From Deltaproteobacteria bacterium (GTDB taxonomy: Bacteria > Desulfobacterota > Desulfobacteria > Desulfobacterales > UBA5852), in contig JAHLLS010000016.1 in NCBI GenBank assembly GCA_020444045.1, forward strand, positions 1 to 64,000: a stretch of 64,000 bases of DNA, read 5' to 3'. The translations under genes and the position numbers were made by a program. Numbering within the stretch: the stretch's first letter is position 1; every line of letters begins with the position of its first letter. This document shows positions 52,126 through 61,923 of the stretch, piece by piece. Under the pieces are notes generated by a model, which was given only the letters and a program-made list of their open reading frames with translations, ran no database searches and had not been told where the DNA came from.

Positions 52126-55100
52126 ATGCAAAATCAAGAAGAAATTTTGAATCGTTTTCTGACCGATGCCCCTGATTCAGGGGCATCGATGCTCGATTGC
52201 CACGGCTTGAAGGGCGCTTCGGCCGCCTTTTTTTTGTGGCGGTGTTATAGCCGCCGCCCCCGGCCCATGGTGATTCTGACGGCTGACGCACGCGAGGCGG
52301 AAGCACTTTGGCACGACCTGCTTTTTTTCCGCAATGATGCTGCGGTGCCGGTCCTCTATTTCCCGCCCTACAACATCCTGCCCTATAAGGTTCTGGCCTA
52401 TCACAACGAAACCGCCGCGCGCCGGGTCAAGGTGCTCTATACCTTGTTGGATGCGCCTCGCGCCCCCATCGTGGTGACCACGATCGGCGCTTTCCTAAAA
52501 CGCGTGATTCCCAAATCCGAGATGGGCGCCTATGCTGAGCTGCTGATGATCGGCGAGGATTTGGATCGGTCGCAATTGGTCGAAAAGCTGATTGACGGCG
52601 GCTACACCCACTCTCAGATTGTCGAGGAGCCCGGTGATTTCTGCGTGCGGGGCGGCATCCTGGACATCTTCTGCCCGCTTTATGACCACCCGCTGCGGGT
52701 GGAGTTTTTTGGCGACACCATCGATTCATTGCGGTTTTTTTCTGCGGATAACCAGCGGCGGTTGGGTGAACTCGAGGAGGCGGTGATATCGCCGGCCCGC
52801 GAAGCGATTCTGCCGGGTGACCGCTTGCCCGAAATCATTTCCCGTATTCGTCTGCAGGCCAACGATCAGCAGCTGCCCAAGCATGAAGCGCGCCGCTTGA
52901 TCAGCGGCATCAAAGAGGAGAAACGCTTTCCCGGTATCGAAAGCCTGCTGCCGCTCATCTCCCCGAAGCTGGACACCCTGCTGGCGTATCTGCCTTCCAA
53001 CGCCCTGATGGTGGAAGTCGAGCCGGCCGATATTGAGAATGCGGCCATCGAGGTGTTCGAGCGGGCCGCCCAGCACTATGAAGCCGCCCGCGAGGAGCAG
53101 AAACTCTGCATCGATCCCGAACGGTTGTTTTTATCCTGGCCGGAAGCCTGCAGGGTGCTGAACGATCGTCAGCGGCTGTGCCTGCGCCAGCTTCCTGTTG
53201 GCCCACCCGATTTGTCGGGCGATAGAAGGACCCCATCCCTGAGCTATGCCGTTCAAGACATCACCCCGCCGTCGCAGGTCGCACCCACCAAGAGTTCCCG
53301 CGAAGAACGCTCGCCGTTCCAGGCCCTGTCGGACTGGATCACCGATCAGATGACCCAGGGCCTGGCGGTGCATCTGGTTTGCCGCAATGCCAATCAGATG
53401 GAGCGTGTGGCGGGCGTGCTGGAGCCCTATGGCATCGTGTTCGAGCGGGGGACGGCCGAAATCGCCGCACCGGAGACGAACCCCCAACACGTTCGGCTGC
53501 TGGAGGGCCAATTGTCGGCCGGATTTGTCTGGTCCGCGGCCGCGATGGTCATCCTCACCGATGTGGATATCTTCGGTGTGCGGCGCTCCCGCCCGGGGAA
53601 GCGCCGCCGACCGGCCGACAAGCCGACCATCACCTTCGGCGATCTTCACCAGGGGGATCTCGTGGTGCATTTTGAGCATGGTATCGGACAATACGATGGT
53701 CTGACCAAGCTCAATTTGAATCGAACCGAAAACGATTTTTTGACGATCAGCTATCGGGGCGGTGATCGACTCTATCTCCCGGTGGACCGCATGGGGGCTA
53801 TCCAGAAATACATGGGTGTCGAGGGTGTCACCCCGGTGCTGGACAAGATGGGGGGCAAATCCTGGGAAAAGGTCAAAGCCCGGGTCAAGCGGTCGGCGGA
53901 GCGGATTGCCGGTGAACTGCTCAAACTCTATGCCGCGCGCAAAGTCCGCACCGGTTTCACCTTTCAATCCGTCGATGAGTATATGGCCGAGTTTGAAGGC
54001 GGTTTCCCCTACGAGGAAACACCGGACCAGCTGAAAGCCATCGAGGATGTGCGCCAGGACATGGCCAGCGCCGTTCCCATGGACCGCTTGATCTGCGGTG
54101 ACGTGGGCTACGGCAAGACCGAAGTGGCCCTGCGGGCGGCCTTTATGGCGGTATTCAACGGCAAGCAGGTGGCCGTCCTGGTGCCGACAACCGTATTGGC
54201 CGAACAGCATTACGATACTTTTCAGCAGCGCTTCAAGCGCTTCGGGGTCCAGATCGAGAGTCTCAACCGGTTTCGTTCCCGGGCCGAGCAAAAGGACATC
54301 ATCGAACGGCTGGCTGACGGCCGCGTCGATATTGTGATCGGGACCCACCGGTTGTTGCAGAAGGATATCCGTTTCCGCGAACTGGGGATTTTTATTCTCG
54401 ATGAAGAGCAGCGGTTCGGCGTCCGCCACAAGGAAAAGCTGAAAAAGCTGCGCCGCTCCGTCGATGTGCTGACCCTCACGGCCACGCCCATACCGCGCAC
54501 ACTGCATCTGTCGCTGTCCGGCATCCGGGATATCAGCATCATTTCGACACCGCCCGAGTATCGCCGTTCGATTATTACCTATGTGTCCGAGTATAGTGAC
54601 GGACTGGTGAAGGAGGCCATTCAGCGCGAAATCAATCGCGGGGGGCAGGTCTATTTTGTCCACAACCATGTCGCCAGCATTTTCAATATGGCCGAAAAGA
54701 TCAGCGCGCTCGTTCCGGAAGCCCGCACGGGCGTCGCCCATGGCCAGATGAGTGAGGACGAGCTGGAACAGGCCATGATGGCGTTTCATCGGCGGGAGAT
54801 CGACGTGCTGGTGACCACGACGATTATCGAGTCCGGGCTCGATATTCCGTCGGCCAATACCATCATCGTCAATCGCGCCGATCGTTTTGGTCTGGCGCAG
54901 ATGTATCAGTTGCGGGGGCGGGTGGGACGTGCCGAAGAGCAGGCCTATGCCTTCCTTTTTATTCCCAAGGAAAGCGGCCTGACGACCCAGGCCCGCAAGC
55001 GGCTGAAGGTGCTGATGGAACACAGCGACCTGGGGTCCGGTTTCCAGATTGCGATGAACGATCTGAAAATCCGTGGTGGCGGCACCATATTAGGCGCTTC

Positions 55101-55647
55101 GCAGTCCGGCCACATTGCGGCCGTGGGCTATGATATGTTTTTGCAGCTCATGGAAGAAACCATGGCCGAACTGAAAGGCGAAACCGTGGTCCAGCCCCTG
55201 GACCCGGAAATCAACGTTCCTTTTTCGGCCTATATTCCGGAAACGTGTATTCCCGATCTTGATCAACGCTTGGCCATGTATCGCCGCTTGGCCAAAATCG
55301 ACGATCCGGCCGACATCCCGGATATCAAGGCCGAATTGGAAGACCGTTTCGGAACTATGCCCACCGTGACCCGGAATCTTTTGACCAAAATTTTGCTGAA
55401 GGCGCTGGCGGTGCGGGCCGGCGTGAAACGCCTCGATTTGAACAATGGTAAAGTTATGCTGGCCTTTTCGGAAGCGCATCAGCGAAATCCTCAGGGGATT
55501 GTAGACGTCATTCGTCAGGATCCCAAACGGTTTCAGTTGACACCCGATTATACCCTCAGCCTGCAAGTGACCAAAAACGGCGCGCAGGGCGCCATTGCGC
55601 AAGTTAAAAAAATCTTGCAGGAAATAGCCCGTCATGTTAACGATTAA
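52126..55647 (+). CDS. mfd: Transcription-repair coupling factor
   Basis: 1173 residues from ATG 52126. N-terminal UvrB-like part (LPYKVLAYHNETAARR, YTHSQIVEEPGDFCVRGG), RNA-polymerase-interacting CarD-like domain (HQGDLVVHFEHGIGQYDGLT), then a RecG-type helicase: GDVGYGKTEVALRAAF (Walker A, about 658), ILDEEQRFGVRHKE, LTLTATPIPRTLHLSL, TTTIIESGLDIPSANTII, LRGRVGRAEEQAYAF. The C-terminal TRCF domain has ETCIPDLDQRLAMYRRLAK. It removes RNA polymerase stalled at lesions and recruits UvrA. Length is normal. It is divergent from tRNA-Thr with only 29 nt between. Confidence 0.98.
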   Translation: MQNQEEILNRFLTDAPDSGASMLDCHGLKGASAAFFLWRCYSRRPRPMVILTADAREAEALWHDLLFFRNDAAVPVLYFPPYNILPYKVLAYHNETAARRVKVLYTLLDAPRAPIVVTTIGAFLKRVIPKSEMGAYAELLMIGEDLDRSQLVEKLIDGGYTHSQIVEEPGDFCVRGGILDIFCPLYDHPLRVEFFGDTIDSLRFFSADNQRRLGELEEAVISPAREAILPGDRLPEIISRIRLQANDQQLPKHEARRLISGIKEEKRFPGIESLLPLISPKLDTLLAYLPSNALMVEVEPADIENAAIEVFERAAQHYEAAREEQKLCIDPERLFLSWPEACRVLNDRQRLCLRQLPVGPPDLSGDRRTPSLSYAVQDITPPSQVAPTKSSREERSPFQALSDWITDQMTQGLAVHLVCRNANQMERVAGVLEPYGIVFERGTAEIAAPETNPQHVRLLEGQLSAGFVWSAAAMVILTDVDIFGVRRSRPGKRRRPADKPTITFGDLHQGDLVVHFEHGIGQYDGLTKLNLNRTENDFLTISYRGGDRLYLPVDRMGAIQKYMGVEGVTPVLDKMGGKSWEKVKARVKRSAERIAGELLKLYAARKVRTGFTFQSVDEYMAEFEGGFPYEETPDQLKAIEDVRQDMASAVPMDRLICGDVGYGKTEVALRAAFMAVFNGKQVAVLVPTTVLAEQHYDTFQQRFKRFGVQIESLNRFRSRAEQKDIIERLADGRVDIVIGTHRLLQKDIRFRELGIFILDEEQRFGVRHKEKLKKLRRSVDVLTLTATPIPRTLHLSLSGIRDISIISTPPEYRRSIITYVSEYSDGLVKEAIQREINRGGQVYFVHNHVASIFNMAEKISALVPEARTGVAHGQMSEDELEQAMMAFHRREIDVLVTTTIIESGLDIPSANTIIVNRADRFGLAQMYQLRGRVGRAEEQAYAFLFIPKESGLTTQARKRLKVLMEHSDLGSGFQIAMNDLKIRGGGTILGASQSGHIAAVGYDMFLQLMEETMAELKGETVVQPLDPEINVPFSAYIPETCIPDLDQRLAMYRRLAKIDDPADIPDIKAELEDRFGTMPTVTRNLLTKILLKALAVRAGVKRLDLNNGKVMLAFSEAHQRNPQGIVDVIRQDPKRFQLTPDYTLSLQVTKNGAQGAIAQVKKILQEIARHVND

Positions 55648-55681
55648 AAGATTATCTATTTAGAATCCTTAGCAATAATGA

Positions 55682-55725
55682 GAAATGACGCGCTTTCGAA
55701 TGGACGCGCGCATTTCCTTTTCCCA
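55682..55725 (+). terminator. Terminator-like hairpin after mfd
   Basis: GAAATG-A-CGCGC and a matching GCGCG-CATTTC arm form a bulged stem, followed by CTTTTCCC. Weak T run. It lies 35 nt after mfd and just before the lipoprotein gene, so it could partly separate the two. Confidence 0.45.
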
Positions 55726-55740
55726 TGGTGGGGGGCGCCC

Positions 55741-56466
55741 ATGCGCCATGATCTGGCCATTGTCCTGATCGCTTTTTTGCTGACCGCCGCTTATGGCTGT
55801 CAACCGGAATCAAGCGTCGAGCGCAACACGGTCCTGATGGTCGTAGGGCAGCGGGCGTTCAGGGTGGATGAGTTTGAACGCGCTTATCGTGTCTTTCGAT
55901 CCGCGCATGGTGTTGGCCTGGAGGAGGACCCGGCTGCCGAACAGGCCTCCAGACTGCGGTTTATCCAGCAACTGGCCGAGCAACTGGTGCTGCTCGAATA
56001 TGCCCGTGATATAGGTTTGGAGATATCCGCTGAGGCCTTGAACAAGGCGGTCGAAGACGTCCGGGGGGATTATCCGGATGACCTTTTCGAACAGATGCTG
56101 CTGGAAAATGCGGTTAATTTCGAAGATTGGAAACAGGCCTTGCGGGTAAGGCTGACCATCGATCGGCTGATTCAGCAGGAGCTGAGTGCCAACGTCCAGA
56201 TTACGGAAAAGGATATCGAAGCCTATTATCAGGATCCGGATGCGGCGCAACTGGCATCCCCCTCCCCGTTGGAAGGCGAGGACGCCGACCAGATCGACCA
56301 GATGATCATTCAACAGCTCCGTCGTCAAAAAACCGAACAAGCCTATACTCCCTGGATGGAAGGCTTGAAGGCTAAATATCCGGTCGATATCGACCAGGCC
56401 GTTGTTCAACAGATTATTGCCGATATCGGTGTCCCGGCCGAGAATGGTGGCGAGCGCGCCCCCTGA
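55741..56466 (+). CDS. SurA-N/PpiC-related lipoprotein
   Basis: 241 residues from ATG 55741. A signal sequence with lipobox (FLLTAAYGC, Cys about 20) indicates a lipoprotein. The body has a SurA/trigger-factor-type helical chaperone domain (RFIQQLAEQLVLLEYARDIG, EALNKAVEDVRGDYPDDLF, LTIDRLIQQELSANVQITEK) but no rotamase domain is evident before the end. It probably acts as a periplasmic chaperone together with the PpiC protein encoded 43 nt downstream. The lipid anchor and short length suggest a partner or reduced form. Confidence 0.85.
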   Translation: MRHDLAIVLIAFLLTAAYGCQPESSVERNTVLMVVGQRAFRVDEFERAYRVFRSAHGVGLEEDPAAEQASRLRFIQQLAEQLVLLEYARDIGLEISAEALNKAVEDVRGDYPDDLFEQMLLENAVNFEDWKQALRVRLTIDRLIQQELSANVQITEKDIEAYYQDPDAAQLASPSPLEGEDADQIDQMIIQQLRRQKTEQAYTPWMEGLKAKYPVDIDQAVVQQIIADIGVPAENGGERAP

Positions 56467-56509
56467 ACGGTCCGGACATTCGCATTTCCATTTTAGGAGC
56501 AGGAAATAC

Positions 56510-57526
56510 ATGGATTTAAAAACGCTTACCCCCCGATGTGTTCATCCGATGGTCGCCGTTGCGCTGTGCGGATTATGGTTATGGGTTGTCGGGGCCGCTG
56601 CTGACGCTCGCTCTGCGGAGGGCGTTCTTGTGGATCGCATCGTGGCGCAAGTCAACGATGACATCATCACCCTATACGAACTCAACCGCAAGGCCGCTCC
56701 CTACATCAAACGGGTGCAGGCCATGGCGCGTCCGCTCGAGGAAGAGCGCCGTATGATTTACGAACTGCGCGAAAAGGTGCTCAATCAGATGGTGGATGAA
56801 AAACTGACCGACCAGGAGATCGAGCGCTACAACATCCGCGTCAGTGAAGAGGCGATCGACAATACGATCGAGGAGATGAAAAAACAGCGGCACATGACGG
56901 ATCAACAACTGCGTGATTCGCTGCAAAAAGAAGGCCTCACGATGGAGGAATACCGGACGCAGATGAAAAACCAGATTCTGCGGGTGCGGCTGGTGAACCG
57001 CGAGGTAAAATCGAAAATCGTGATTACCGATGAAGATATCCGGGCCTACTACGAAAAAAACAAAGCCCAGTACGTGGGGGAGGGGCGCGTGGATTTGCGC
57101 CATGTCATGATGGTCGTTTCCCCGTCGGCCGGTGAAGCCGGAAAGCAAGCCCTGCAGGATAAAGTGGCGGTCATCCGCCAGAAGGTGATTGATGGAACCC
57201 CTTTCGACGACGCGGTGCGAGAGTCCGTGCCATCGTCGGAAATCAAAGACGTCGGTTATTTGGGGTCTTTTGCGCTCAACGATCTGGCGCCTCAGATTCT
57301 TGCGGTACTTGAGGGTTTGCAGGCCGGTGAAGTGACAGATATCGTGGACACCGGCCAAGGCCTACAGCTTTTCTATGTCGAAGCGATGAGTGAGGGGCAG
57401 GGCAAAACGCTGGAAGAGGTTTCCGCCGAAATTGAAAACATTCTTTATGATGAAATCGTCAATCAGAAATTCATGACCTGGCTGACCGATCTGAGAGAAC
57501 GGTCGCACATTCGAATTATTCGCTGA
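56510..57526 (+). CDS. Periplasmic peptidyl-prolyl isomerase (SurA/PpiC type)
   Basis: 338 residues from ATG 56510 (AGGAGCAGG upstream). A signal peptide (VAVALCGLWLWVVGAAADA) precedes a SurA N-terminal domain (LVDRIVAQVNDDIITLYELN, KVLNQMVDEKLTDQEIERYN) and one rotamase domain (RVDLRHVMMVVSPSAGEAG, VGYLGSFALNDLAPQILAVL). It helps outer-membrane proteins fold. SurA of E. coli has two rotamase domains; here there is one. It follows the related lipoprotein gene. Confidence 0.9.
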   Translation: MDLKTLTPRCVHPMVAVALCGLWLWVVGAAADARSAEGVLVDRIVAQVNDDIITLYELNRKAAPYIKRVQAMARPLEEERRMIYELREKVLNQMVDEKLTDQEIERYNIRVSEEAIDNTIEEMKKQRHMTDQQLRDSLQKEGLTMEEYRTQMKNQILRVRLVNREVKSKIVITDEDIRAYYEKNKAQYVGEGRVDLRHVMMVVSPSAGEAGKQALQDKVAVIRQKVIDGTPFDDAVRESVPSSEIKDVGYLGSFALNDLAPQILAVLEGLQAGEVTDIVDTGQGLQLFYVEAMSEGQGKTLEEVSAEIENILYDEIVNQKFMTWLTDLRERSHIRIIR

Positions 57527-57591
57527 AGCTGTAATAAGTTGTTTCATGCCATGCCGCAAGGCATGCGTGTATTTGTCAGGCGGAGGGTGCT

Positions 57592-58365
57592 ATGACCCAA
57601 AACGGTAAAATGTCCTCTTATGGCTTGTACCTCCAAACGGTGCGCGTCGAGAAGGGTATTTCCATTGAACAGGTGGCCGAGGAAAGCCGTATACGAGCGG
57701 GAATTCTGCGCAGTATCGAGGCGGAAGATCATGCTAAACTGCCGGATGATGTCTTTGTCAAAGGGTTTTTGCGGATATTTGCCCAGGTGATCGGCGCCGA
57801 CCCGGAAGAGGCCCTACGGCGTTTCGATGTCCGGCGAGAGGCCGTTCCGGCGGTTGAGATTCATGCCCATAGCGGCACGGAGAAACCGCCGCGGCTCTGG
57901 CTGACGCTCCTCTGGGTCACGGCGATGATGATAGGCCTTGTCGGGGGTACCTTCGCAGTCTATCAGATGGTCTACCATAAAGGGCCGGCCGCTGCGCCAC
58001 CCGAAACGACGGTGAAGGCTGAAGAAGACAGCGCCCCTGCGGATAAATCGTCTTCCGCCGAGACGCCGGCGGAAACGGTTGACACGGCGGTGGAAGCCGC
58101 CACCCCTAAACCCAGCGCGGCCGAAAAACCGGCTGCCTACGCCCTGGAAATCGTCTGTCATGAAGACACGTGGTTGAAAATCATCGCGGACGATGCGCGT
58201 GCCACGGAACATCAAATGAAACCCGGTGATAAGATCACGTTGACTGCCGAAACCATGTTCAACTTGCTGATTGGCAATGCCGGCGGAGTGTCGGTCCAGT
58301 TGAATGGTCAACCAGTGCCGGTGCCTGGCAGCAGCGGCCAGGTGGTCAATTTGCAGCTGCCCTGA
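57592..58365 (+). CDS. RodZ-like helix-turn-helix membrane protein (DUF4115)
   Basis: 257 residues. A cytoplasmic HTH (LYLQTVRVEKGISIEQVAEE, IEAEDHAKLPDDVFVKGFLR) like RodZ, one membrane helix (LWLTLLWVTAMMIGLVGG, about 103-125), a disordered Ala/Pro/Glu region, and a C-terminal DUF4115 beta domain (DTWLKIIADDARATEHQMKP). RodZ organises MreB and cell elongation. GGAGGGTGCT precedes the ATG. Downstream the mgtE gene is 29 nt away. Confidence 0.9.
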   Translation: MTQNGKMSSYGLYLQTVRVEKGISIEQVAEESRIRAGILRSIEAEDHAKLPDDVFVKGFLRIFAQVIGADPEEALRRFDVRREAVPAVEIHAHSGTEKPPRLWLTLLWVTAMMIGLVGGTFAVYQMVYHKGPAAAPPETTVKAEEDSAPADKSSSAETPAETVDTAVEAATPKPSAAEKPAAYALEIVCHEDTWLKIIADDARATEHQMKPGDKITLTAETMFNLLIGNAGGVSVQLNGQPVPVPGSSGQVVNLQLP

Positions 58366-58394
58366 CGGGTGGATCGAACCCAAAACGCGTTCCT

Positions 58395-59762
58395 ATGATG
58401 ACGGGACACATGTTGAATCAAAACAATAAAATTATGGTGGACAGTATCAAACGCCTGCTGCGGCGCGGGGCCACGACCAATTTGCGTAAAATTGTGGACA
58501 AAACCCATGCGGCCGATCTGTCCATTGTGTTTCGTTCCCTTTCGGTGGCCAAGCAGCTCCAGCTGTTGAATATGATTCGCGACACGGAGAAAAAAGGCAT
58601 CCTGTTCAGCGAATTGGACGAAGATACGTTTTACGCCTTGTCGAATGAGCTCGAACTGGAGGATATCGTCGAAGTTCTGGAACAGATGCCTTCCGATGAT
58701 GTGGCCGACCTGATCGGGCGACTGCCGGAAGAAAAATCGGATGCCATTCTTGAAAAGATGCAAAAAGAAGGGTCCGAAGAAATCGAAGGCCTGCTCAAAT
58801 ACGATGACGATACGGCCGGCGGTATCATGGTCACGGACTTTATTGCCTTGCCGCAGGACCTGACCGCCAATGACGCCATCAAACAGATTCAAACCGAGTA
58901 CCATGATGTGGAGATGCCTTTTTACCTCTATGTGGTGGACGAGTACGGAAAACTTGTGGGTGTCAGCTCCCTGCGCCAACTGGTGGTGGTGCCGCCGGAA
59001 ACCACGCTCAAACAATTCATGACCACCGATGTTTTCGCTGTCGGTACGGATGTCGATCAGGAAGAAGTCGCAAAACTTGTCGCCCGCTATGACATCCTGG
59101 CGGTACCCGTCGTCGACGAATCCAATCGTCTGCAGGGGATTGTCACGGTGGACGATGTCATCGATATCTTTCGTCAGGAAGCCACCGAAGACATGCTGAA
59201 AATGGCCGGCGTCGGGGATGAGTATGTCGAGACCCAGTCCGTTGTTCGCAGCACCAAAACACGCCTGCCCTGGCTGCTGGCCAGTTGTGCCGGCGGTATC
59301 ATGGCGCTGTTCATCATCGGTCGCTTCGAGGGCACCCTCTATCGGTTTGCCTATCTGGCGGCATTCATCCCCGTGATTATGGGCATGGGGGGCAACATCG
59401 GGACGCAATCATCCACCATTGTGGTCCGTGGCCTGGCCACCGGGCGACTCAACGTCCGGGACTTTTGGCGTGTGGTGTCCAAGGAGCTGGCCATCGGGTT
59501 GATTCTAGGAGGCTTTTACGCCGTTCTGATCGGCATAGTGGCGCAGGTGCAGTATTCGGTGCAGATGCTGGCCCTGACCGTCGGTCTTGCCGTCATCATT
59601 TCCATGACGGTGGCGGCGTTGGTCGGTTCGGGGGTGCCGCTGCTCCTGGCACGCATCAACATCGACCCCGCCGTGGCCACCGGTCCCTTTGTCACCACCT
59701 CGATCGATATCATCAGTGTTTACTGCTATTTCATCCTGGCAACGACCTTTCTTGGTATTTGA
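58395..59762 (+). CDS. mgtE: MgtE-family magnesium transporter
   Basis: 455 residues. N-terminal MgtE_N repeats (VEVLEQMPSDDVADLIGRLP, EEIEGLLKYDDDTAGGIMVT), a CBS pair (TTDVFAVGTDVDQEEVAKLV, RYDILAVPVVDESNRLQGIV), and a membrane domain with AFIPVIMGMGGNIGTQSSTI, LLLARINIDPAVATGPFVTT. It is a Mg2+-gated channel for Mg2+ uptake. Start codon choice is open: another ATG lies at residue 6. No M-box riboswitch is evident in the 29-nt gap upstream. Confidence 0.95.
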   Translation: MMTGHMLNQNNKIMVDSIKRLLRRGATTNLRKIVDKTHAADLSIVFRSLSVAKQLQLLNMIRDTEKKGILFSELDEDTFYALSNELELEDIVEVLEQMPSDDVADLIGRLPEEKSDAILEKMQKEGSEEIEGLLKYDDDTAGGIMVTDFIALPQDLTANDAIKQIQTEYHDVEMPFYLYVVDEYGKLVGVSSLRQLVVVPPETTLKQFMTTDVFAVGTDVDQEEVAKLVARYDILAVPVVDESNRLQGIVTVDDVIDIFRQEATEDMLKMAGVGDEYVETQSVVRSTKTRLPWLLASCAGGIMALFIIGRFEGTLYRFAYLAAFIPVIMGMGGNIGTQSSTIVVRGLATGRLNVRDFWRVVSKELAIGLILGGFYAVLIGIVAQVQYSVQMLALTVGLAVIISMTVAALVGSGVPLLLARINIDPAVATGPFVTTSIDIISVYCYFILATTFLGI

Positions 59763-59765
59763 CGC

Positions 59766-60569
59766 ATGCCGACCTTCACCACACCTGCCGTTTTGCTTCG
59801 ACGCGTCGAATATGGTGATTTCGATTTGATATTGACCCTTTTTACGGAGGCCACCGGCAAGATTAGCGTGATCGCCAAACACGCCAAAAAAAGTAAAAAG
59901 CGGTTTGCCGGTGTGCTGGAACTGTTTACGATTCTGAATATCACGTGCCAGACGCCCCGCCGGTCCGGCCTGCCCGTGCTGCAGGAAGCGCAGCTGGAAG
60001 AGCCCTTTGCTGCCATCCGCGAAAATATGCTGCACACGGCGTATGCCAGCTACTGGGCGGAACTCGTGGCGACCTGGGCCGAGGAAGCCCAGCAACTGGA
60101 TCGGTTGTACCGCCTGCTGGTCTTTATGCTGGCAGAGTTGGACCGCCACCAGATGGACCCGGCGCTGCTCAACCTGATCTTTCAGATGCGGTTTCTGGAC
60201 ATTGCCGGATTGTGCCCGAATCTCAATTACTGCTGTGTCTGCAAGACGGGTTTGGACAACCTCGCCCATCATGTCTCGGGGTTTGACCTGCCCCGTGGTG
60301 GATTGCGCTGTCATGGCTGCGGCGAGGATGACGAGACGCATGTCTGCCTTTCCCGGGGGACCATCAAGCAGTTGCAATGGCTCGCCGAAGGCGATTTGAA
60401 CCGTGTTGGGCGCCTGCGGTTTTCATCGCAGGGCATGGACGAAGCCCAGCGGTTTCTGGAGACCTTCGTGCCCTATCATCTGGGCAAGGAGCCCCGCAGT
60501 TTAAAAGTGCTGCGCCAGATTCGCCCGGTGGTGAGCGTGCCTGCGCCGGCGGTTGCGGAAGGCCGCTGA
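59766..60569 (+). CDS. recO: DNA repair protein RecO
   Basis: 267 residues starting 3 nt after mgtE. N-terminal OB fold (PAVLLRRVEYGDFDLILTLF, ISVIAKHAKKSKKRFAGVLE), helical core, and a four-Cys zinc motif (CVCKT and CHGCGED). RecO loads RecA with RecR during recombinational repair. Its TGA overlaps the ATG of the GHMP kinase gene by one base. Confidence 0.95.
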   Translation: MPTFTTPAVLLRRVEYGDFDLILTLFTEATGKISVIAKHAKKSKKRFAGVLELFTILNITCQTPRRSGLPVLQEAQLEEPFAAIRENMLHTAYASYWAELVATWAEEAQQLDRLYRLLVFMLAELDRHQMDPALLNLIFQMRFLDIAGLCPNLNYCCVCKTGLDNLAHHVSGFDLPRGGLRCHGCGEDDETHVCLSRGTIKQLQWLAEGDLNRVGRLRFSSQGMDEAQRFLETFVPYHLGKEPRSLKVLRQIRPVVSVPAPAVAEGR

Positions 60570-61663
60570 TGGAGGGGACGAAAACGAACCGGATTGCGGA
60601 CATCGTGGCTGAAAATATCGTTTTGGCGTCCGCGCCGTGCCGGGTGGACATGGGCGGGACCCTGGATATCGGCACATTTTATTACCCGTTGCAGCACACC
60701 GACCCCTGCACGTTCAACATGGCGCTCGATATGCGCACGCGCGTCGCGCTGGAACCTTACCGGACCGGCTGGATCAAGGTGAGTTCCCGGGGATTTGAAA
60801 GCGCGGCCTATCCGTTGGAAGAAGCCCCTTTTAATCATCCCCTGGGCCTGATGTTTGCGGTGGCGAGTCATTTCAATGCACCCGGACTGCACATCAAGAT
60901 CGACAGCGCTTCTCCTCCGCGAAGCGCGCTGGGTGGCTCTTCGGTGGCGGCCGTTGCCCTGGTGGGGGCTTTGGCGCGTGCTCGCGCCATGGCCGGCGGT
61001 GAAGACCTGAACCGGGAACAAATCGTACGGCGGGCCCATCGTATCGAAGAAACCGTGGCCGGTGTCCCTTGCGGCATGCAGGACCAGCTCGGGGCCGCCT
61101 ATGGCGGGGCGCATACCTGGCACTGGGAGATTGACGCCGGCGGCCTGGCGATTCGTCGCGAGCCGGTTTCCCGGGCCATGACACCGGAAATCTTCAAGGC
61201 CCACTTCCTGGTGGCCTATTGCGGCATTCCGCATGCGTCGAAGGACATCAACGGCACCTGGGTGCGGCATTTTATCGCCGGACGGGAACGACAGCAATGG
61301 ATCCAGGTGGCGGAATGCGTGCGTCGCTTCAGTGCCGCCGTCAATGAAGGCCAATGGGCGGAAGCCGCCATTGCCATGAATGAAGAAACCGCCTTACGCC
61401 GCGCCATGACACCGGAAGTGCTGGATGTGATCGGCGAGGAACTGGTGGAGACCGCGCGCGCGCGCGGGTGCGGTGGCCGGTTTACCGGTGCGGGTGGCGG
61501 AGGCTGCCTGTGGGCGGTGGGGGCCTCCGACCCCATCCAGCAGCTCCGTGCAGATTGGCGTGCCATATTAGCCAAGCGCAGGGGAGCCGCCTTATTGGAT
61601 GTGGCGCCTGACCTGGAAGGCCTGCAGATCACCACCCGACCGCGTCGTGGCCGGGGCGACTGA
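60569..61663 (+). CDS. GHMP-family sugar kinase
   Basis: 364 residues. LASAPCRVDMGGTLDIGTFY is the substrate region, SASPPRSALGGSSVAAVALV is the P-loop-like ATP motif, and CGGRFTGAGGGGCLWAV is the C-terminal glycine motif. These point to the galactokinase/heptokinase branch; the substrate may be a sugar or heptose-type compound. Its placement after recO and before glyQ is not informative. The start overlaps the recO stop (TGATG). Confidence 0.85.
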   Translation: MEGTKTNRIADIVAENIVLASAPCRVDMGGTLDIGTFYYPLQHTDPCTFNMALDMRTRVALEPYRTGWIKVSSRGFESAAYPLEEAPFNHPLGLMFAVASHFNAPGLHIKIDSASPPRSALGGSSVAAVALVGALARARAMAGGEDLNREQIVRRAHRIEETVAGVPCGMQDQLGAAYGGAHTWHWEIDAGGLAIRREPVSRAMTPEIFKAHFLVAYCGIPHASKDINGTWVRHFIAGRERQQWIQVAECVRRFSAAVNEGQWAEAAIAMNEETALRRAMTPEVLDVIGEELVETARARGCGGRFTGAGGGGCLWAVGASDPIQQLRADWRAILAKRRGAALLDVAPDLEGLQITTRPRRGRGD

Positions 61664-61739
61664 CGCCACCGCTCCGGTCGGTCCGCTTTCGTTTTCGGAG
61701 AATGGCATCGCCGATGGCGGCGAGGCCCCTATACAGAAT

Positions 61740-61884
61740 AGAAGTGGTTTCAAAACCTTAGATCACGTTCAAGGGCAAGGCGCAGCTTGATGAAAAAGCG
61801 GAGCATATTCAATAATATGTGAGCATTTTGAAGAGGGCTGCAACGCCGCCATTGGGCGTTTGATGGGGTTTTGAAATGGCTTCT
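61740..61884. repeat. MITE-like element with 20-bp terminal inverted repeats
   Basis: 145 bp. AGAAGTGGTTTCAAAACC at the left end is matched by AGAAGCCATTTCAAAACC (reverse complement of the right end). Inside are GCATATT/AATATGT and GGCG/CGCC inverted pieces and a purine-rich AAAAAGCGGAGC segment. It carries no gene. The layout (short, non-coding, terminal repeats) is that of a MITE or REP-type element; it lies between the GHMP kinase and glyQ genes. Confidence 0.7.
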
Positions 61885-61923
61885 AATCAAGCGTCAAGGA
61901 ACCCAGCGCCGAGGAGTTGTTTT

